From assembly GCF_017877355.1 (NCBI RefSeq), contig NZ_JAGIPR010000002.1, positions 248,001-312,000 of the forward strand: a DNA stretch of 64,000 nt, in the 5' to 3' direction. The stretch comes from Chryseobacterium jejuense (lineage in GTDB: Bacteria > Bacteroidota > Bacteroidia > Flavobacteriales > Weeksellaceae). Made by a program: the position numbers and the translations under genes. This document shows positions 25,184-34,492 of the stretch, piece by piece. The stretch's first letter is position 1, and each line of letters starts with the position of its first letter. Below the pieces are notes generated by a model, which saw only the letters and a list, made by a program, of their open reading frames with translations, ran no database searches and was not told the origin of the DNA.

Positions 25184-27466
25184 TTACGGATTTGATATAA
25201 TTAATGTTGAAGGAATATCAGAGAGCCAAAGACTCTTCGTATCGATCAGATTTTTCCAGCTTTTGCTGCTGATGAGCATCAGATCCTGAGAATTCAGGAA
25301 TTCTTTTTCAATTTTTTTCTCGTTATACAAAGTGATGTGATTAGGAGCCACCTGTTCAATGCTTCGGATCAGTTCTTTCACCTCGATATTGTTACGGATT
25401 TGTCCTGCAGCATCAAGAATGATGATCTGAGAATTATTATTGTTAATTAGTCTTTTGGCATATTCAAGAAGATAGAAATCACTCAAATTGAAGATCGGAA
25501 CAAATACCTTATCCGCAGCAGTGAAGTCTTTCTCCACCAATACACCTACAGGAATATTGGTTTTATCCAGGATCTGTAGCGTAAAGTCGTCAAAAGGAGA
25601 GTTATTGAAGATATTACCCTTGCCTTTTACTGTATTCAAAAGCTTTTCAGGGTTAATAATCTTGGTGGTAAAACCGAGTAGTCTTCCTAATAAACTTCCT
25701 TCATACATAGACTTTCCAAGCATAATAAGCAGAAGGTCATAATGTCCTTTATTGGTAATGCTGGTCAAGTCATTTTCTATATCGGTAGAGGCTTTAAAAA
25801 GGGTAGTGACCTCCAAATTCAATTCATGTGATTTTTCGATGACATTCTGAAACTGAGACTCTTCATATTCATCCATATCATAAGCATGCAGTTCGTCAAC
25901 AGGAGCAATATTCATGGCTGTAATGCTTTTATTGCCATTCATTTTATGGGTGAAATCATGAGCCAGTTTTAATAAGGTACTTCCGGATTCCGGTTTGTCA
26001 AAGGATAATAATACCCTATATTTTGAATCGTTGGCAGGATCAAGAGGTTCATTTTCATCTTTTTTTGATTTAAAAATAAAATTAATGAAGTCTAGAGCCG
26101 GACCTGTCATAAAAGTGGTAAACAAGGCCATAATAACAAGCATTGCAAAGATTTCAGGGCCTAATACACCAAGATCATATCCAATGTTCAGAACAATAAG
26201 CTCCATTAAACCTCTGGTATTCATCAGAGCACCTATGGTTAAGCTTTCTTTCCAGTTTATTCCGACAAATTTAGCCGTGAGTGCACTTCCTGCAAATTTT
26301 CCAATAACAGCCGTTAAAATAATAAATCCGGCCGTCATCCAAAGGTGGCTGTCATTCAGTAAGCCGATTTGAGTACGAAGTCCTGTGAAAACAAAGAATA
26401 ATGGAAGAAGAAGCACCAATGCCACATCCTCTACTTTATCGATAAATAACGTACGGAACTTGGTGTTTTCCGGCATAATCGCTCCGGCCATAAATGCTCC
26501 GAATAAAGCGTGAATTCCTATAACTTCAGTCACATATGATGATAAGATTAAAGTCAGGAAGAAAATGGCTACCATCGGTTTGCTGATGGTGTTTTTACCA
26601 GCCTGAAGATCTCCAATTCTTTTGAGGAATGGTCTTACGATTTTAATCATCAGAAGAACATAGGCAATAGCCATGATAATAACATAAATGGAGCTTGTAA
26701 AAGAACCCGCCTTTACAATAGCAATCACAGCCGCAAGAATACACCATGCAGTAATATCATCTGCTGCGGCACAGGTAATAACAATAGTTCCAAGCTTGGT
26801 TTTTTGTAAATTTCTTTCCTGAACAATCCTTGCCAATACCGGGAAGGCCGTAATACTCATAGAAATGGCAATAAATAAAGCAAAAGAGGTAAACTGTATC
26901 CCCCCAGGTGCAAATTCCTGATAGATAAAATAAGATAAACCAATTCCGAGTGCAAAAGGGATAATGATACTGGCATGGCTGATGACTACTGCATCATGGG
27001 CTTTCTTTCTTAAAACGCTAAGATCCAGTTCCATTCCCACAATGTACATGAATAGAATTAATCCTATCTGGCTCAGAAACTGTAAGTTTCCTAATGATTC
27101 TTTTGGAAAAAGAAATGCTGAAAATTCAGGAAAATACATTCCCAAAAGCGATGGTCCCAAAACAATCCCTGCAATCATTTCTCCGATTACAGAAGGTTGT
27201 TTGATCTTCATACAGAACCATCCGAAAAGCCTTGCAGTAAGGATAATGGTAACAATCTGTGCTAATAATAATGCTAATGGATGATGAAGATTTGTTTTAA
27301 ATGATTCCTGAAAGTTATCCCAGGTAGATCCGGTGCTTGTTTTAGTGACAATATTCTCCTTAATCTCTAACGTTTGTCCTTCAATAATGAAGAAGTACAT
27401 CAGACAGGAAAAGACTGCTATGGTAGTGATGTAGAAAATTAAATTTCTGTATTTCCCCAAATTCAT
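25184..27466 (-). CDS. CPA2 family cation:proton antiporter with C-terminal USP-like domain
   Basis: 760 residues from ATG 27466; the TTG seven codons earlier lacks support. An N-terminal anchor helix and a periplasmic segment are followed by about twelve membrane helices of the CPA2 (KefB/NhaS3-like) fold, with IGEMIAGIVLGPSLLG, TCAAADDITAWCILA (the AADD ion-site motif) and NTRGLMELIVLNIGYDLG. From about residue 490 two weak universal-stress-protein-like modules follow (RVLLSFDKPESGSTLL, DKVFVPIFNLSDF). Exchanges Na+ or K+ for H+ at the inner membrane. No TrkA-N/RCK domain is present, so it is not classic KefB/C. Confidence 0.88.
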   Translation of the reverse strand: MNLGKYRNLIFYITTIAVFSCLMYFFIIEGQTLEIKENIVTKTSTGSTWDNFQESFKTNLHHPLALLLAQIVTIILTARLFGWFCMKIKQPSVIGEMIAGIVLGPSLLGMYFPEFSAFLFPKESLGNLQFLSQIGLILFMYIVGMELDLSVLRKKAHDAVVISHASIIIPFALGIGLSYFIYQEFAPGGIQFTSFALFIAISMSITAFPVLARIVQERNLQKTKLGTIVITCAAADDITAWCILAAVIAIVKAGSFTSSIYVIIMAIAYVLLMIKIVRPFLKRIGDLQAGKNTISKPMVAIFFLTLILSSYVTEVIGIHALFGAFMAGAIMPENTKFRTLFIDKVEDVALVLLLPLFFVFTGLRTQIGLLNDSHLWMTAGFIILTAVIGKFAGSALTAKFVGINWKESLTIGALMNTRGLMELIVLNIGYDLGVLGPEIFAMLVIMALFTTFMTGPALDFINFIFKSKKDENEPLDPANDSKYRVLLSFDKPESGSTLLKLAHDFTHKMNGNKSITAMNIAPVDELHAYDMDEYEESQFQNVIEKSHELNLEVTTLFKASTDIENDLTSITNKGHYDLLLIMLGKSMYEGSLLGRLLGFTTKIINPEKLLNTVKGKGNIFNNSPFDDFTLQILDKTNIPVGVLVEKDFTAADKVFVPIFNLSDFYLLEYAKRLINNNNSQIIILDAAGQIRNNIEVKELIRSIEQVAPNHITLYNEKKIEKEFLNSQDLMLISSKSWKNLIDTKSLWLSDIPSTLIISNP

Positions 27467-27589
27467 GATTCCTTTATTTTGATGCAAAGTTGATAAGAAT
27501 AAACTGAGATTAAAATAGTTTGTTTTTAAAATGTAATGAATACGGTAAAAAATGTAATAAAAATCTTAGTATTGAAATAAAGTTTTTAA

Positions 27590-27812
27590 ATGTTCTTTTG
27601 TCTTGAAACAAAAGAACGAAAAATTCAAGACTTGGAAACTTCCGCTAAAAATGAAATCTGTTCTCTAAAAACTCTAAACTCGTGCGGTAGCTAAGTATTT
27701 TTATTATCAACATTTGTCCCGCACTCAGACAATAGAGTTTTCTTAACGTTCACAGATATCATTTTTTTAACGCTCCAGTTTCCTAGGTCGCTCAAAAAGT
27801 CATCTGATTAAA
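27590..27812. repeat. Long imperfect foldback (inverted-repeat) element
   Basis: The 352-base gap 27488-27839 holds a short hairpin (GTTCTTTTGT / ACAAAAGAAC) and then a large imperfect palindrome: 27629-27687 pairs with 27719-27789 around a 31-base loop. Matching blocks include GGAAACT / AGTTTCC, ATCTGT / ACAGAT, AAACTCT / AGAGTTT and GTGCGG / CCGCAC. No ORF, no target-site duplication identified. It resembles intergenic elements I associate with Chryseobacterium genomes, possibly a non-autonomous mobile element or a structured RNA. Confidence 0.65.
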
Positions 27813-27839
27813 TCTAGTTTATGGAATGAATTTTAGAAA

Positions 27840-28550
27840 CTATTTTGTAAACAACTCCATTAATGAATTTTTGTAAGCATCACCAATCTGAAGCTTAAGA
27901 AAGTGATCGTCTTCTGAAGGAATAGTAGTGATAATTTCGTTGGTACCCAATACTTTGATAGAAGATAATGCAATGATTTCTTTTTTATTGACCTGTGCAA
28001 AATCCTTAGCCGGAAGCATTTCCAGAAGGTTTTTAAAATTAAGATTCTTTAAAACAATGGTGGTTCCGTCATGGAGAATAATATCCTTATCCCGGCTATC
28101 AATCTCAGATGTTTTGATATAAGCAATTTGTTCCGTTAAAATAACCGTTTTACCAATATTGCTATTCCATTCGATAAAGGTTTTCTTCTGAATCGTGTTG
28201 ATTTGTTCTTTAGCCTTTTCAAAAGCCTGAATAAGACGTTCTTTTTTAATCGGTTTTCTTACATAATCCACCACATTGAGGTCAAATGCTTCTGCTGCAT
28301 ATTCTTTGTAGGCAGTGGTGAAGATAATTTTTTTGGAACCGGAGATGATTTCCGCAACCTGAAGTCCTGTCATACCCGGCATTTCAATATCTAAAATGCA
28401 TAGGTTGCAGTCAAGGGAATCAATTTCGTTCAGGAAGATTTTAGGATCATTAAATGCTTTTACTACTTCTACGTCCTCAATCTGTTCGCATAGAAGTTTC
28501 AAATAGCTGATGGCTAATAATTCATCATCCAGAATAACGCATTTTATCAT
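27840..28550 (-). CDS. LytTR family response regulator
   Basis: 236 residues: receiver domain (1-120) with phosphoacceptor Asp54 in LCILDIEMPGMTG and the Lys switch in DYVRKPIKKERL, then a LytTR DNA-binding domain (about 140-236, ITYIKTSEID-like and FAQVNKKEIIALSSI). Overlaps the end of the kinase gene by 26 bases, so the two are translated together. LytTR regulators bind direct repeats near -40 to -60; no target is evident nearby. Confidence 0.92.
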   Translation of the reverse strand: MIKCVILDDELLAISYLKLLCEQIEDVEVVKAFNDPKIFLNEIDSLDCNLCILDIEMPGMTGLQVAEIISGSKKIIFTTAYKEYAAEAFDLNVVDYVRKPIKKERLIQAFEKAKEQINTIQKKTFIEWNSNIGKTVILTEQIAYIKTSEIDSRDKDIILHDGTTIVLKNLNFKNLLEMLPAKDFAQVNKKEIIALSSIKVLGTNEIITTIPSEDDHFLKLQIGDAYKNSLMELFTK

Positions 28551-29298
28551 AGAATTCTCCTAAATTGATTTTTAATTCTGCAGTGAAGATACCGTTTTTT
28601 GAACTTTTTTCCAGATGATAATGGGTATTGTAGATCATTTTTAATCTCTGATCCAAAGACTGGCTTCCAAAACCGCTTTTTTCTTTTTCCAGACTATTCT
28701 TTAAGGAAGCTTTATTGCTTACTTTCATAGTGAATACTCTGTTTTCCAATTCCATAAAAATAGAGATAAAGGAATCCTGGGCCAGAAAATCTGTGTGCTT
28801 AAAAGCATTTTCAATAAGATCAACAGAAATAAGAGGAGCGAAAACCTTTTCTTCATATACCGAATCCGATTTATTGATCTTAAATTTAATTCTGAAGTCG
28901 AAGAGAGGGTTCACTTTAATTTTATTGATCTCAATAAGGCTTAAAGCGAAGTTTAATTCCTCTTTTGGGCTTACATATTTATTGTTGCTTTCGTATAAAA
29001 TATAATCCAGAACATTCGCCAGTTTATCCAGAGACATATAGGTTTGGTAAGCATGAGACTGAACGGAATTAAGGATGTTTTTAAACAGATGCGGATTCAG
29101 TTTGGTCCCAATATGTTCTAAACGAACTTCATTCAGCCTTTGCTCAATGATTTTATTGGATTCTGAAAGTTTTGTATTTCTCTGAGTCAGCTTTTGATTT
29201 TTACTGAAGAGATAGATACTTGCAGCCAGAAAAAGGAAAATGGCAAAAACTCCGATGAAAATCAGATAATCATGAATCATGTAGTAATTGCCTTCCAT
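28525..29298 (-). CDS. LytS-like sensor histidine kinase
   Basis: 257 residues. One N-terminal membrane helix (about 11-31), a coiled-coil (35-62), then a His_kinase domain with the phosphorylated His70 in TKLNPHLFKNILNSVQSH and a HATPase domain with LIENAFKHTD and SGFGSQSLDQRLK. There is no periplasmic sensor domain, so the signal probably acts at the membrane or through a partner. Pairs with the overlapping LytTR regulator. Confidence 0.9.
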   Translation of the reverse strand: MEGNYYMIHDYLIFIGVFAIFLFLAASIYLFSKNQKLTQRNTKLSESNKIIEQRLNEVRLEHIGTKLNPHLFKNILNSVQSHAYQTYMSLDKLANVLDYILYESNNKYVSPKEELNFALSLIEINKIKVNPLFDFRIKFKINKSDSVYEEKVFAPLISVDLIENAFKHTDFLAQDSFISIFMELENRVFTMKVSNKASLKNSLEKEKSGFGSQSLDQRLKMIYNTHYHLEKSSKNGIFTAELKINLGEFYDKMRYSG

Positions 29299-29315
29299 AA
29301 AGTAAATTATTGAAA

Positions 29316-29687
29316 CTATTTAAGCTTCTTAAGGCTGTTTACGGTCAATGTTTCTTCACACTTTTCAAAAGTGATCTCGTAAGACGGATTTTTTTCAGGA
29401 TAGGTGATAAGATACTCCGGACATGGTTTCTTTTGAGCATGGCTTTTGTCAAAATCTACTTTTCCGTTGGTAATGATGCTGTCTTTTACAAACTTTTCAT
29501 CAATCTTGTAAGTGCTCATTGCTGTTTTAGCCTCTTCAGAATATTTGAATTCTTTAGAAAGAGATTCGGCGATCACTCGGCTGTTGGGTAAATAACCGCT
29601 GCAGCTTGCGCCTTTTTTGTTTAATATAAAAAATACGAGAAGTAGACCCGGAACGAAGCCTATTGCATAAAATTTAAGTTTTTTCAT
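29316..29687 (-). CDS. Small membrane-anchored protein, possibly DUF4258
   Basis: 123 residues with an N-terminal membrane helix (about 5-22) and a periplasmic-facing domain that carries three cysteines (GASCSGYLP, KKPCPEYLI, EKCEETL). The end, YPEKNPSYEITFEKCEETLTVNSLKKL, has the strand pattern I associate with DUF4258, but this is a weak call. It abuts the alanine dehydrogenase stop or start region (ends one base apart) and lies upstream of the two-component genes, so it may share their transcript. Confidence 0.6.
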   Translation of the reverse strand: MKKLKFYAIGFVPGLLLVFFILNKKGASCSGYLPNSRVIAESLSKEFKYSEEAKTAMSTYKIDEKFVKDSIITNGKVDFDKSHAQKKPCPEYLITYPEKNPSYEITFEKCEETLTVNSLKKLK

Positions 29688-30878
29688 TTAGAAAATTAAA
29701 AGATTGATATCGTGGTACGTAAGTCCGAAACGGTCACAGATGATCTTTTTGGTATGTCTTCCCTTGTACATATATAAGCTCTGCTTCATTTCATTTTTTC
29801 GGATCAGCATGTTTTCAAAGCCGCCCTCTTCGTCATAATTTAAAATATAGGAAAGGAAGAAGTTCGAGATAGCCTTTGTAGTGGTTCTCGGCATTCTTGA
29901 AGTAAGGTTAGGAAGTCCGCAGTGGATAACACCGTGCTTGATGATATAAGGATCTTCCATAGTGGTCAGTTCAGACGTTTCAATCACCTTACCGTTGTCT
30001 ATCGTAATATCGATGATGACACTGCCTTTTTTCATGTTCATGACCATATCTTCAGTGACAATAGGCGTCATATTTAATCTTGGAAGTGCTCCAATCACTA
30101 CATCAGCGCGTCTTAAACTTTTGCTGAACTCCTTAGGATCGATGATGGAAGTCGGTACACGGCTGTCTACCATTGTGTGAAGCCTTCTTAATTTTGATAA
30201 TGAGTTGTCGAAAACCTTTACACTCGCGCCTAAACCAATAGCTGCCTTTGTCGCAAATTCACCTACAATTCCGGCTCCTAAAATAACTACTTCAGCAGGT
30301 CTTACTCCTGTAATTCCCCCAAGCATTAAACCGTTGGACAGCGCTAATAATTCTGAAGCATATAAAATAGAAACGGTTCCTGCAATTTCACCGATTAATC
30401 TTACCAATGAAAGCTGCTTGTATTCATCTACGATAAATTCAAAGGCAATAGCATTTATTTTTTTCTCTGCAAGTTTAAGGAAATACTCCTTGTCTCTAAG
30501 GTTGATCTGAAGTGCTGAAACCATATAAGTATTAGGCTTCATATAATCAATTTCATCCAGGGTAGGAGGGTTGATTTTCAGAATCAGATCCTGCCCGAAG
30601 GCTTCCTTCGGATCATTGGTGATTTTTGCCCCTGATTCAGAATATTGTAAATCTGTAAAAAATGACCCTTGTCCGGCGCCTGATTCTACAATGATCTCAT
30701 GGCCGTGCTCTACCAATACCTGTACAGCGTCAGGACTAATGCAGGTTCTCCTTTCGTTAAGACAGGTTTCCTTAGGAATTCCAATGCTGAACTGTTTTCC
30801 TTTCTTTATAACCTCCAATTTTTCCTCTTTCGGCATCAATTCTTCTTCTGTGAAAGGAGTAAAAATATTTGTACTCAT
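29688..30878 (-). CDS. ald: Alanine dehydrogenase
   Basis: 396 residues, about 25 longer than typical at the N-terminus, as in Bacteroidetes members. AlaDH/PNT N-domain (SIGIPKETCLNERRTCISP, with the substrate-site Arg/Lys) and Rossmann domain (VVILGAGIVGEFATKAAIGLG near residue 200). Reversibly converts L-alanine and NAD to pyruvate, ammonia and NADH. The PntA alternative is unlikely since no beta subunit or membrane domain follows. A TATCTTTG element (30931-30938) precedes the start. Confidence 0.9.
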   Translation of the reverse strand: MSTNIFTPFTEEELMPKEEKLEVIKKGKQFSIGIPKETCLNERRTCISPDAVQVLVEHGHEIIVESGAGQGSFFTDLQYSESGAKITNDPKEAFGQDLILKINPPTLDEIDYMKPNTYMVSALQINLRDKEYFLKLAEKKINAIAFEFIVDEYKQLSLVRLIGEIAGTVSILYASELLALSNGLMLGGITGVRPAEVVILGAGIVGEFATKAAIGLGASVKVFDNSLSKLRRLHTMVDSRVPTSIIDPKEFSKSLRRADVVIGALPRLNMTPIVTEDMVMNMKKGSVIIDITIDNGKVIETSELTTMEDPYIIKHGVIHCGLPNLTSRMPRTTTKAISNFFLSYILNYDEEGGFENMLIRKNEMKQSLYMYKGRHTKKIICDRFGLTYHDINLLIF

Positions 30879-30930
30879 CCTTAAATTAAATTATGTCTTA
30901 CAGATTGTTATTTTACACTCAATTAATAAG

Positions 30931-30938
30931 CAAAGATA
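30931..30938 (-). promoter_or_regulatory. Candidate -7 element for ald
   Basis: TATCTTTG on the minus strand, matching TAnnTTTG, 52 bases from the start codon. No clear TTG at -33. Confidence 0.5.
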
Positions 30939-30946
30939 CATAATAT

Positions 30947-31354
30947 TTACTCGAATGAAACTTCTCTGTTTTCACCTGTATTCACAATGCTCATTGTGTG
31001 ATAGTTGAGCCCGTAGAGCTCTTCTTCGTACACTTCCGGCCACTCAATGATGCATAAAAAAGAGTTGTCAAGGTATTCTTCAATTCCAATATCATATACT
31101 TCTTCAATGTTTTTTAAGCGGTAAAGATCAAAATGAAATACTTTTCCTTTCGAAGTCGTATATTCATTAACAATAGAATAAGTTGGAGAACTTACTTCAT
31201 CATTACTTCCTAGATTTTTAAGCAAAAACTGAGAGAAAGTAGTCTTTCCTGCACCCAGATTTCCCTTCAATAAAAGGATATTATGTTTTAATTTAGGAAG
31301 AATGCTGTTAACAACTTCCTGCCAGTCTTCGATTGTGTGTATAGTAAACTGCAT
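30947..31354 (-). CDS. tsaE: tRNA threonylcarbamoyladenosine ATPase TsaE
   Basis: 135 residues from ATG 31354. The TTG six codons upstream overlaps the promoter element and is rejected. P-loop GNLGAGKTTFSQ (about 35-46), then SSPTYSIVNEY and FHFDLYRLKNIEEVYDIG, both TsaE signatures, and IIEWPE with the Walker-B-like Glu. With TsaB, C and D it makes t6A37 on ANN-reading tRNAs. Divergent from dnaG. Confidence 0.92.
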   Translation of the reverse strand: MQFTIHTIEDWQEVVNSILPKLKHNILLLKGNLGAGKTTFSQFLLKNLGSNDEVSSPTYSIVNEYTTSKGKVFHFDLYRLKNIEEVYDIGIEEYLDNSFLCIIEWPEVYEEELYGLNYHTMSIVNTGENREVSFE

Positions 31355-31369
31355 AGGCTGATTTGTCTG

Positions 31370-31377
31370 CAAAAATA
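31370..31377 (-). promoter_or_regulatory. Candidate -7 element for tsaE
   Basis: TATTTTTG on the minus strand, 15 bases upstream of ATG 31354; it decides the start codon choice. Confidence 0.55.
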
Positions 31378-31521
31378 ATGAAATAAGTTTTAGAGTGGGA
31401 GAGTTAAGAAGAAGTTTTAGAATTGTGAAATAGCCGGAAAAAGGTTGTCAAAATTTTATAAACCATTTATAACTCGAACTTATGAACGTTAATCCTTTTT
31501 GATGCTCAAATTCTATGATTT

Positions 31522-31557
31522 AAAGTTTATGAACTTTTTACATACTTCATAAACTTT
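31522..31557. promoter_or_regulatory. Perfect 12-bp inverted repeat upstream of dnaG
   Basis: AAAGTTTATGAA (31522-31533) and TTCATAAACTTT (31546-31557) are exact inverted copies with a 12-base spacer. They sit immediately before the -7 element of dnaG, as an operator would. No terminator-like T run makes sense here on either transcript. Confidence 0.55.
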
Positions 31558-31570
31558 TGCATAAAATACC

Positions 31571-31578
31571 TAATTTTG
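31571..31578 (+). promoter_or_regulatory. Candidate -7 element for dnaG
   Basis: TAATTTTG ending 4 bases before ATG 31583, so the dnaG mRNA may be leaderless. The same spacing is seen at the ilv and tyrA leader ORFs. Confidence 0.6.
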
Positions 31579-31582
31579 CAGC

Positions 31583-33568
31583 ATGATTTCCAAGCAGACC
31601 ATAGATAAAATATTCTCCACAATCAGGGTAGAAGAGATTGTAGGTGAATATGTGCAGTTGAAAAGAGCAGGGTCTAACTTTAAAGGACTCAGTCCTTTTC
31701 ATGAAGAAAAGTCTCCAAGTTTTGTTGTTTCACCAAGTAAGCAGATCTGGAAAGATTTCTCTACCGGAAAAGGAGGAACAGCCATCTCTTTCCTGATGGA
31801 AATTGAAAACTTTACTTATCCCGAGGCACTTCGCCACGCAGCTAAGAAATACGGAATTGAAATTGAGGAAGATCTGCGTGAAATTTCTGAGGAAGCCAAA
31901 CATGCCCAGACGGAAAAAGATCTGCTGTATAAAATTCATGAAGTTGCCAATACTTATTTTCAGGAAATCCTTTGGGATAACAAAGAGGGAAGAAGTATAG
32001 GATTATCCTACTTTAAAGAAAGAGAGCTTAAAGATGATATTATTAATAAGTTCCAGCTTGGATATTCTCCTGAACAAAAGAATGCATTTACAGCTTATGC
32101 TTTAGAAAAAGGATATACTAAAGAGATTCTTGAAAAATCGGGACTTTCTATTTTCCCGGAAAACACTCCGGCGGGAGTTGACAGATTCCGTGAAAGGGTT
32201 ATTTTCCCAATTCATAGTTTCTCAGGTAGAGTACTTGGTTTTGGAGCAAGGATTCTTAAAAGTAATGTCAAAACGGCAAAATATCTCAACTCGCCGGAAA
32301 CCGAGATTTACCATAAATCCAATGTTCTTTACGGATTAAACCAAAGTAAACAGGCTATTTCAAGAAAGAACGGCTGTCTTTTGGTGGAAGGGTATATGGA
32401 TGTGATTTCCCTTCACATGTCAGGTATTGAAAACGTTGTAGCGAGTTCAGGAACTTCCCTTACCACTGAGCAAATCAAGTTGATTAAGAGACTTACGGAA
32501 AATGTAACAATTCTTTTCGATGGTGATAATGCCGGTATTAAAGCCAGTTTCCGAAGTATTGATATGTTGCTGACCGAAGGAATGAACATCCGCGTTTTGC
32601 TTTTCCCTGATGGGGATGACCCGGATTCTTTTGCCAGAAAACATCCACAGGAATATGTAGAAAAGTACATTGAAAATGAAGCGATGGATTTCATCGACTT
32701 TAAAGCGGAAATTCTGTTGAGAGATGTAGGAAATGATCCTATCAAAAAAGCGGAGGCGATTCGTGATATTGTAAAATCGGTTTCCTTTGTACAGAATGCG
32801 TTGAAAAGGGAAGTTTATCTGAAGGAAGTTTCCAATAAATTCGGACTTTCCGAGCAGAGTCTTTTCAATGAGTTGGATGTTCAGAAGCAAATTACCCAGA
32901 ATCAAACCCATCATGTTCAGCAGCAACAGAAAGAAAAAGCTGCTCCAAAGCTGGAGATTGTTCCTCTGGATAAAGAAAAAGAAGATCCTTTCCTGTTTGA
33001 AGTATTGTTTATGGAGAATAAGCTTATTGAACACATGTTGGCGTTTGGAGATATTGTCCTGAAAAGGAGAAATGAAAATAATGAAGAATATCAGATCACC
33101 GTCATTGAAGAAATTCTGCATCATTTTGAAGAAGAACAGTATACATTTTTAGTCAAAGGAAATGAGATCATTATCCATCAGGTGAAAGAGGGAATTCAGA
33201 AAGATGAATTGAGAAGTGGAAACTTTTTTGTATCTTTTATGGACGAAGAAATTACCACAAAGGTTGTAGATGCACTGATTCCTTTGGATGAATTGGAAAA
33301 CTGGGCTTCCAGAAATATTTATCCCCCGAATTATGGTGATAAGGTTGCAGATCAGATCACAGGTGACGTTTTGCTGCATAAATACAGATATATTGATTAT
33401 CTGATTACAGAAACTGCTAAAGAACTGGATCAATACAGCAGCACTGATGAAGTAAAATATTATGAGCTCATCAAAAAAATCACCTTATTGAAACAGGCTT
33501 CCATCAGACTAAGTAATATCATTGAGTATTCTCCGATCAAAGGAATTTATATAGATAGAAAAAGATAG
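31583..33568 (+). CDS. dnaG: DNA primase with altered zinc site
   Basis: 661 residues: CHC2-like N-terminal domain (1-95), RNA-polymerase/Toprim catalytic domain (about 115-420, with LLVEGYMDVISL and ILFDGDNAGIKASFRS) and a helical C-terminus for helicase contact. Makes RNA primers for replication. The zinc ligands of CHC2 are changed: Ser37 for Cys, His40 kept, then Asp58 and Thr61 in place of the CxxC pair (GLSPFHEEK, KDFSTGKGG). I recall similar cysteine loss in other flavobacterial primases. Divergent from tsaE; possibly leaderless. Confidence 0.95.
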   Translation: MISKQTIDKIFSTIRVEEIVGEYVQLKRAGSNFKGLSPFHEEKSPSFVVSPSKQIWKDFSTGKGGTAISFLMEIENFTYPEALRHAAKKYGIEIEEDLREISEEAKHAQTEKDLLYKIHEVANTYFQEILWDNKEGRSIGLSYFKERELKDDIINKFQLGYSPEQKNAFTAYALEKGYTKEILEKSGLSIFPENTPAGVDRFRERVIFPIHSFSGRVLGFGARILKSNVKTAKYLNSPETEIYHKSNVLYGLNQSKQAISRKNGCLLVEGYMDVISLHMSGIENVVASSGTSLTTEQIKLIKRLTENVTILFDGDNAGIKASFRSIDMLLTEGMNIRVLLFPDGDDPDSFARKHPQEYVEKYIENEAMDFIDFKAEILLRDVGNDPIKKAEAIRDIVKSVSFVQNALKREVYLKEVSNKFGLSEQSLFNELDVQKQITQNQTHHVQQQQKEKAAPKLEIVPLDKEKEDPFLFEVLFMENKLIEHMLAFGDIVLKRRNENNEEYQITVIEEILHHFEEEQYTFLVKGNEIIIHQVKEGIQKDELRSGNFFVSFMDEEITTKVVDALIPLDELENWASRNIYPPNYGDKVADQITGDVLLHKYRYIDYLITETAKELDQYSSTDEVKYYELIKKITLLKQASIRLSNIIEYSPIKGIYIDRKR

Positions 33569-33679
33569 TTTAAAGACAAAAGGATTCCTGATTCTGTGAC
33601 AAAAAGTCTTATAAAATTTTAGGAATAAATATTGTAATTTAAACTTTGCAAATATTTTTAAATAATACATAATATAAAT

Positions 33680-34363
33680 ATGGACATTAAAAAAGAATTC
33701 AGAGATTTCTCTGTAAAACATTTAGGAAACAACGGTTTGGCTACCGATCAGTATATGGGAATGTATGGCCCAACGAACTTAACTCCGTACATCATGGAAG
33801 AAAGAAGATTAAACGTTGCTCAGATGGACGTTTTCTCCCGTCTGATGATGGACAGAATTATCTTCCTTGGAACAGGAATAGATGATCAGGTAGCGAATAT
33901 CGTTACAGCTCAGCTTTTATTCTTAGAAAGTGCAGATCCGTCTAAAGATATTCAGATCTATATCAACTCTCCTGGTGGAAGTGTATATGCAGGATTAGGT
34001 ATTTATGACACCATGCAGATCATTAAGCCGGATGTAGCTACAATCTGTACAGGTATGGCGGCTTCAATGGGCGCAGTATTATTGGTTGCCGGAGAAAAAG
34101 GAAAACGTTCTGCACTTAAGCATTCAAGAGTAATGATTCACCAGCCTTCAGGAGGTGCTCAGGGAGTAGCTTCTGATATGGAGATCAACTTAAGAGAAAT
34201 GTTGAAATTGAAGCAGGAGCTTTATGACATTATCGCTCACCATTCAGGACAGACTTACGAGTGGGTAGAAAAATCTTCCGACAGAGATTACTGGATGACT
34301 TCAGAAGAAGCGAAAAGTTTCGGAATGGTAGATGAGGTTCTTCAAAGAGCAGAAAAAAAATAA
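33680..34363 (+). CDS. clpP: ATP-dependent Clp protease proteolytic subunit
   Basis: 227 residues with the triad Ser129 (TGMAASMGAVLL), His154 (RVMIHQPSG) and Asp203 (SDRDYWMT). Forms the barrel protease that works with ClpX or ClpA/C on cytosolic proteins; neither partner is adjacent. The N-terminal extension (about 1-30) is longer than in E. coli after processing. Monocistronic, with its own terminator. Confidence 0.95.
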   Translation: MDIKKEFRDFSVKHLGNNGLATDQYMGMYGPTNLTPYIMEERRLNVAQMDVFSRLMMDRIIFLGTGIDDQVANIVTAQLLFLESADPSKDIQIYINSPGGSVYAGLGIYDTMQIIKPDVATICTGMAASMGAVLLVAGEKGKRSALKHSRVMIHQPSGGAQGVASDMEINLREMLKLKQELYDIIAHHSGQTYEWVEKSSDRDYWMTSEEAKSFGMVDEVLQRAEKK

Positions 34364-34382
34364 TTGATTGTATAATCATATC

Positions 34383-34413
34383 GAAAAACGCATCCAAATC
34401 GGATGCGTTTTTT
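34383..34413 (+). terminator. Intrinsic terminator of clpP
   Basis: AAAAACGCATCC-AAAT-CGGATGCGTTTTTT stem with T run, 20 bases after the stop codon. Confidence 0.9.
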
Positions 34414-34492
34414 GTTTTAGCCATGAATGAACGAATTGTATTGGAACATCATGACAAAGTAAGTAGCATGAGGAAAGTTACAATTGAAGACC

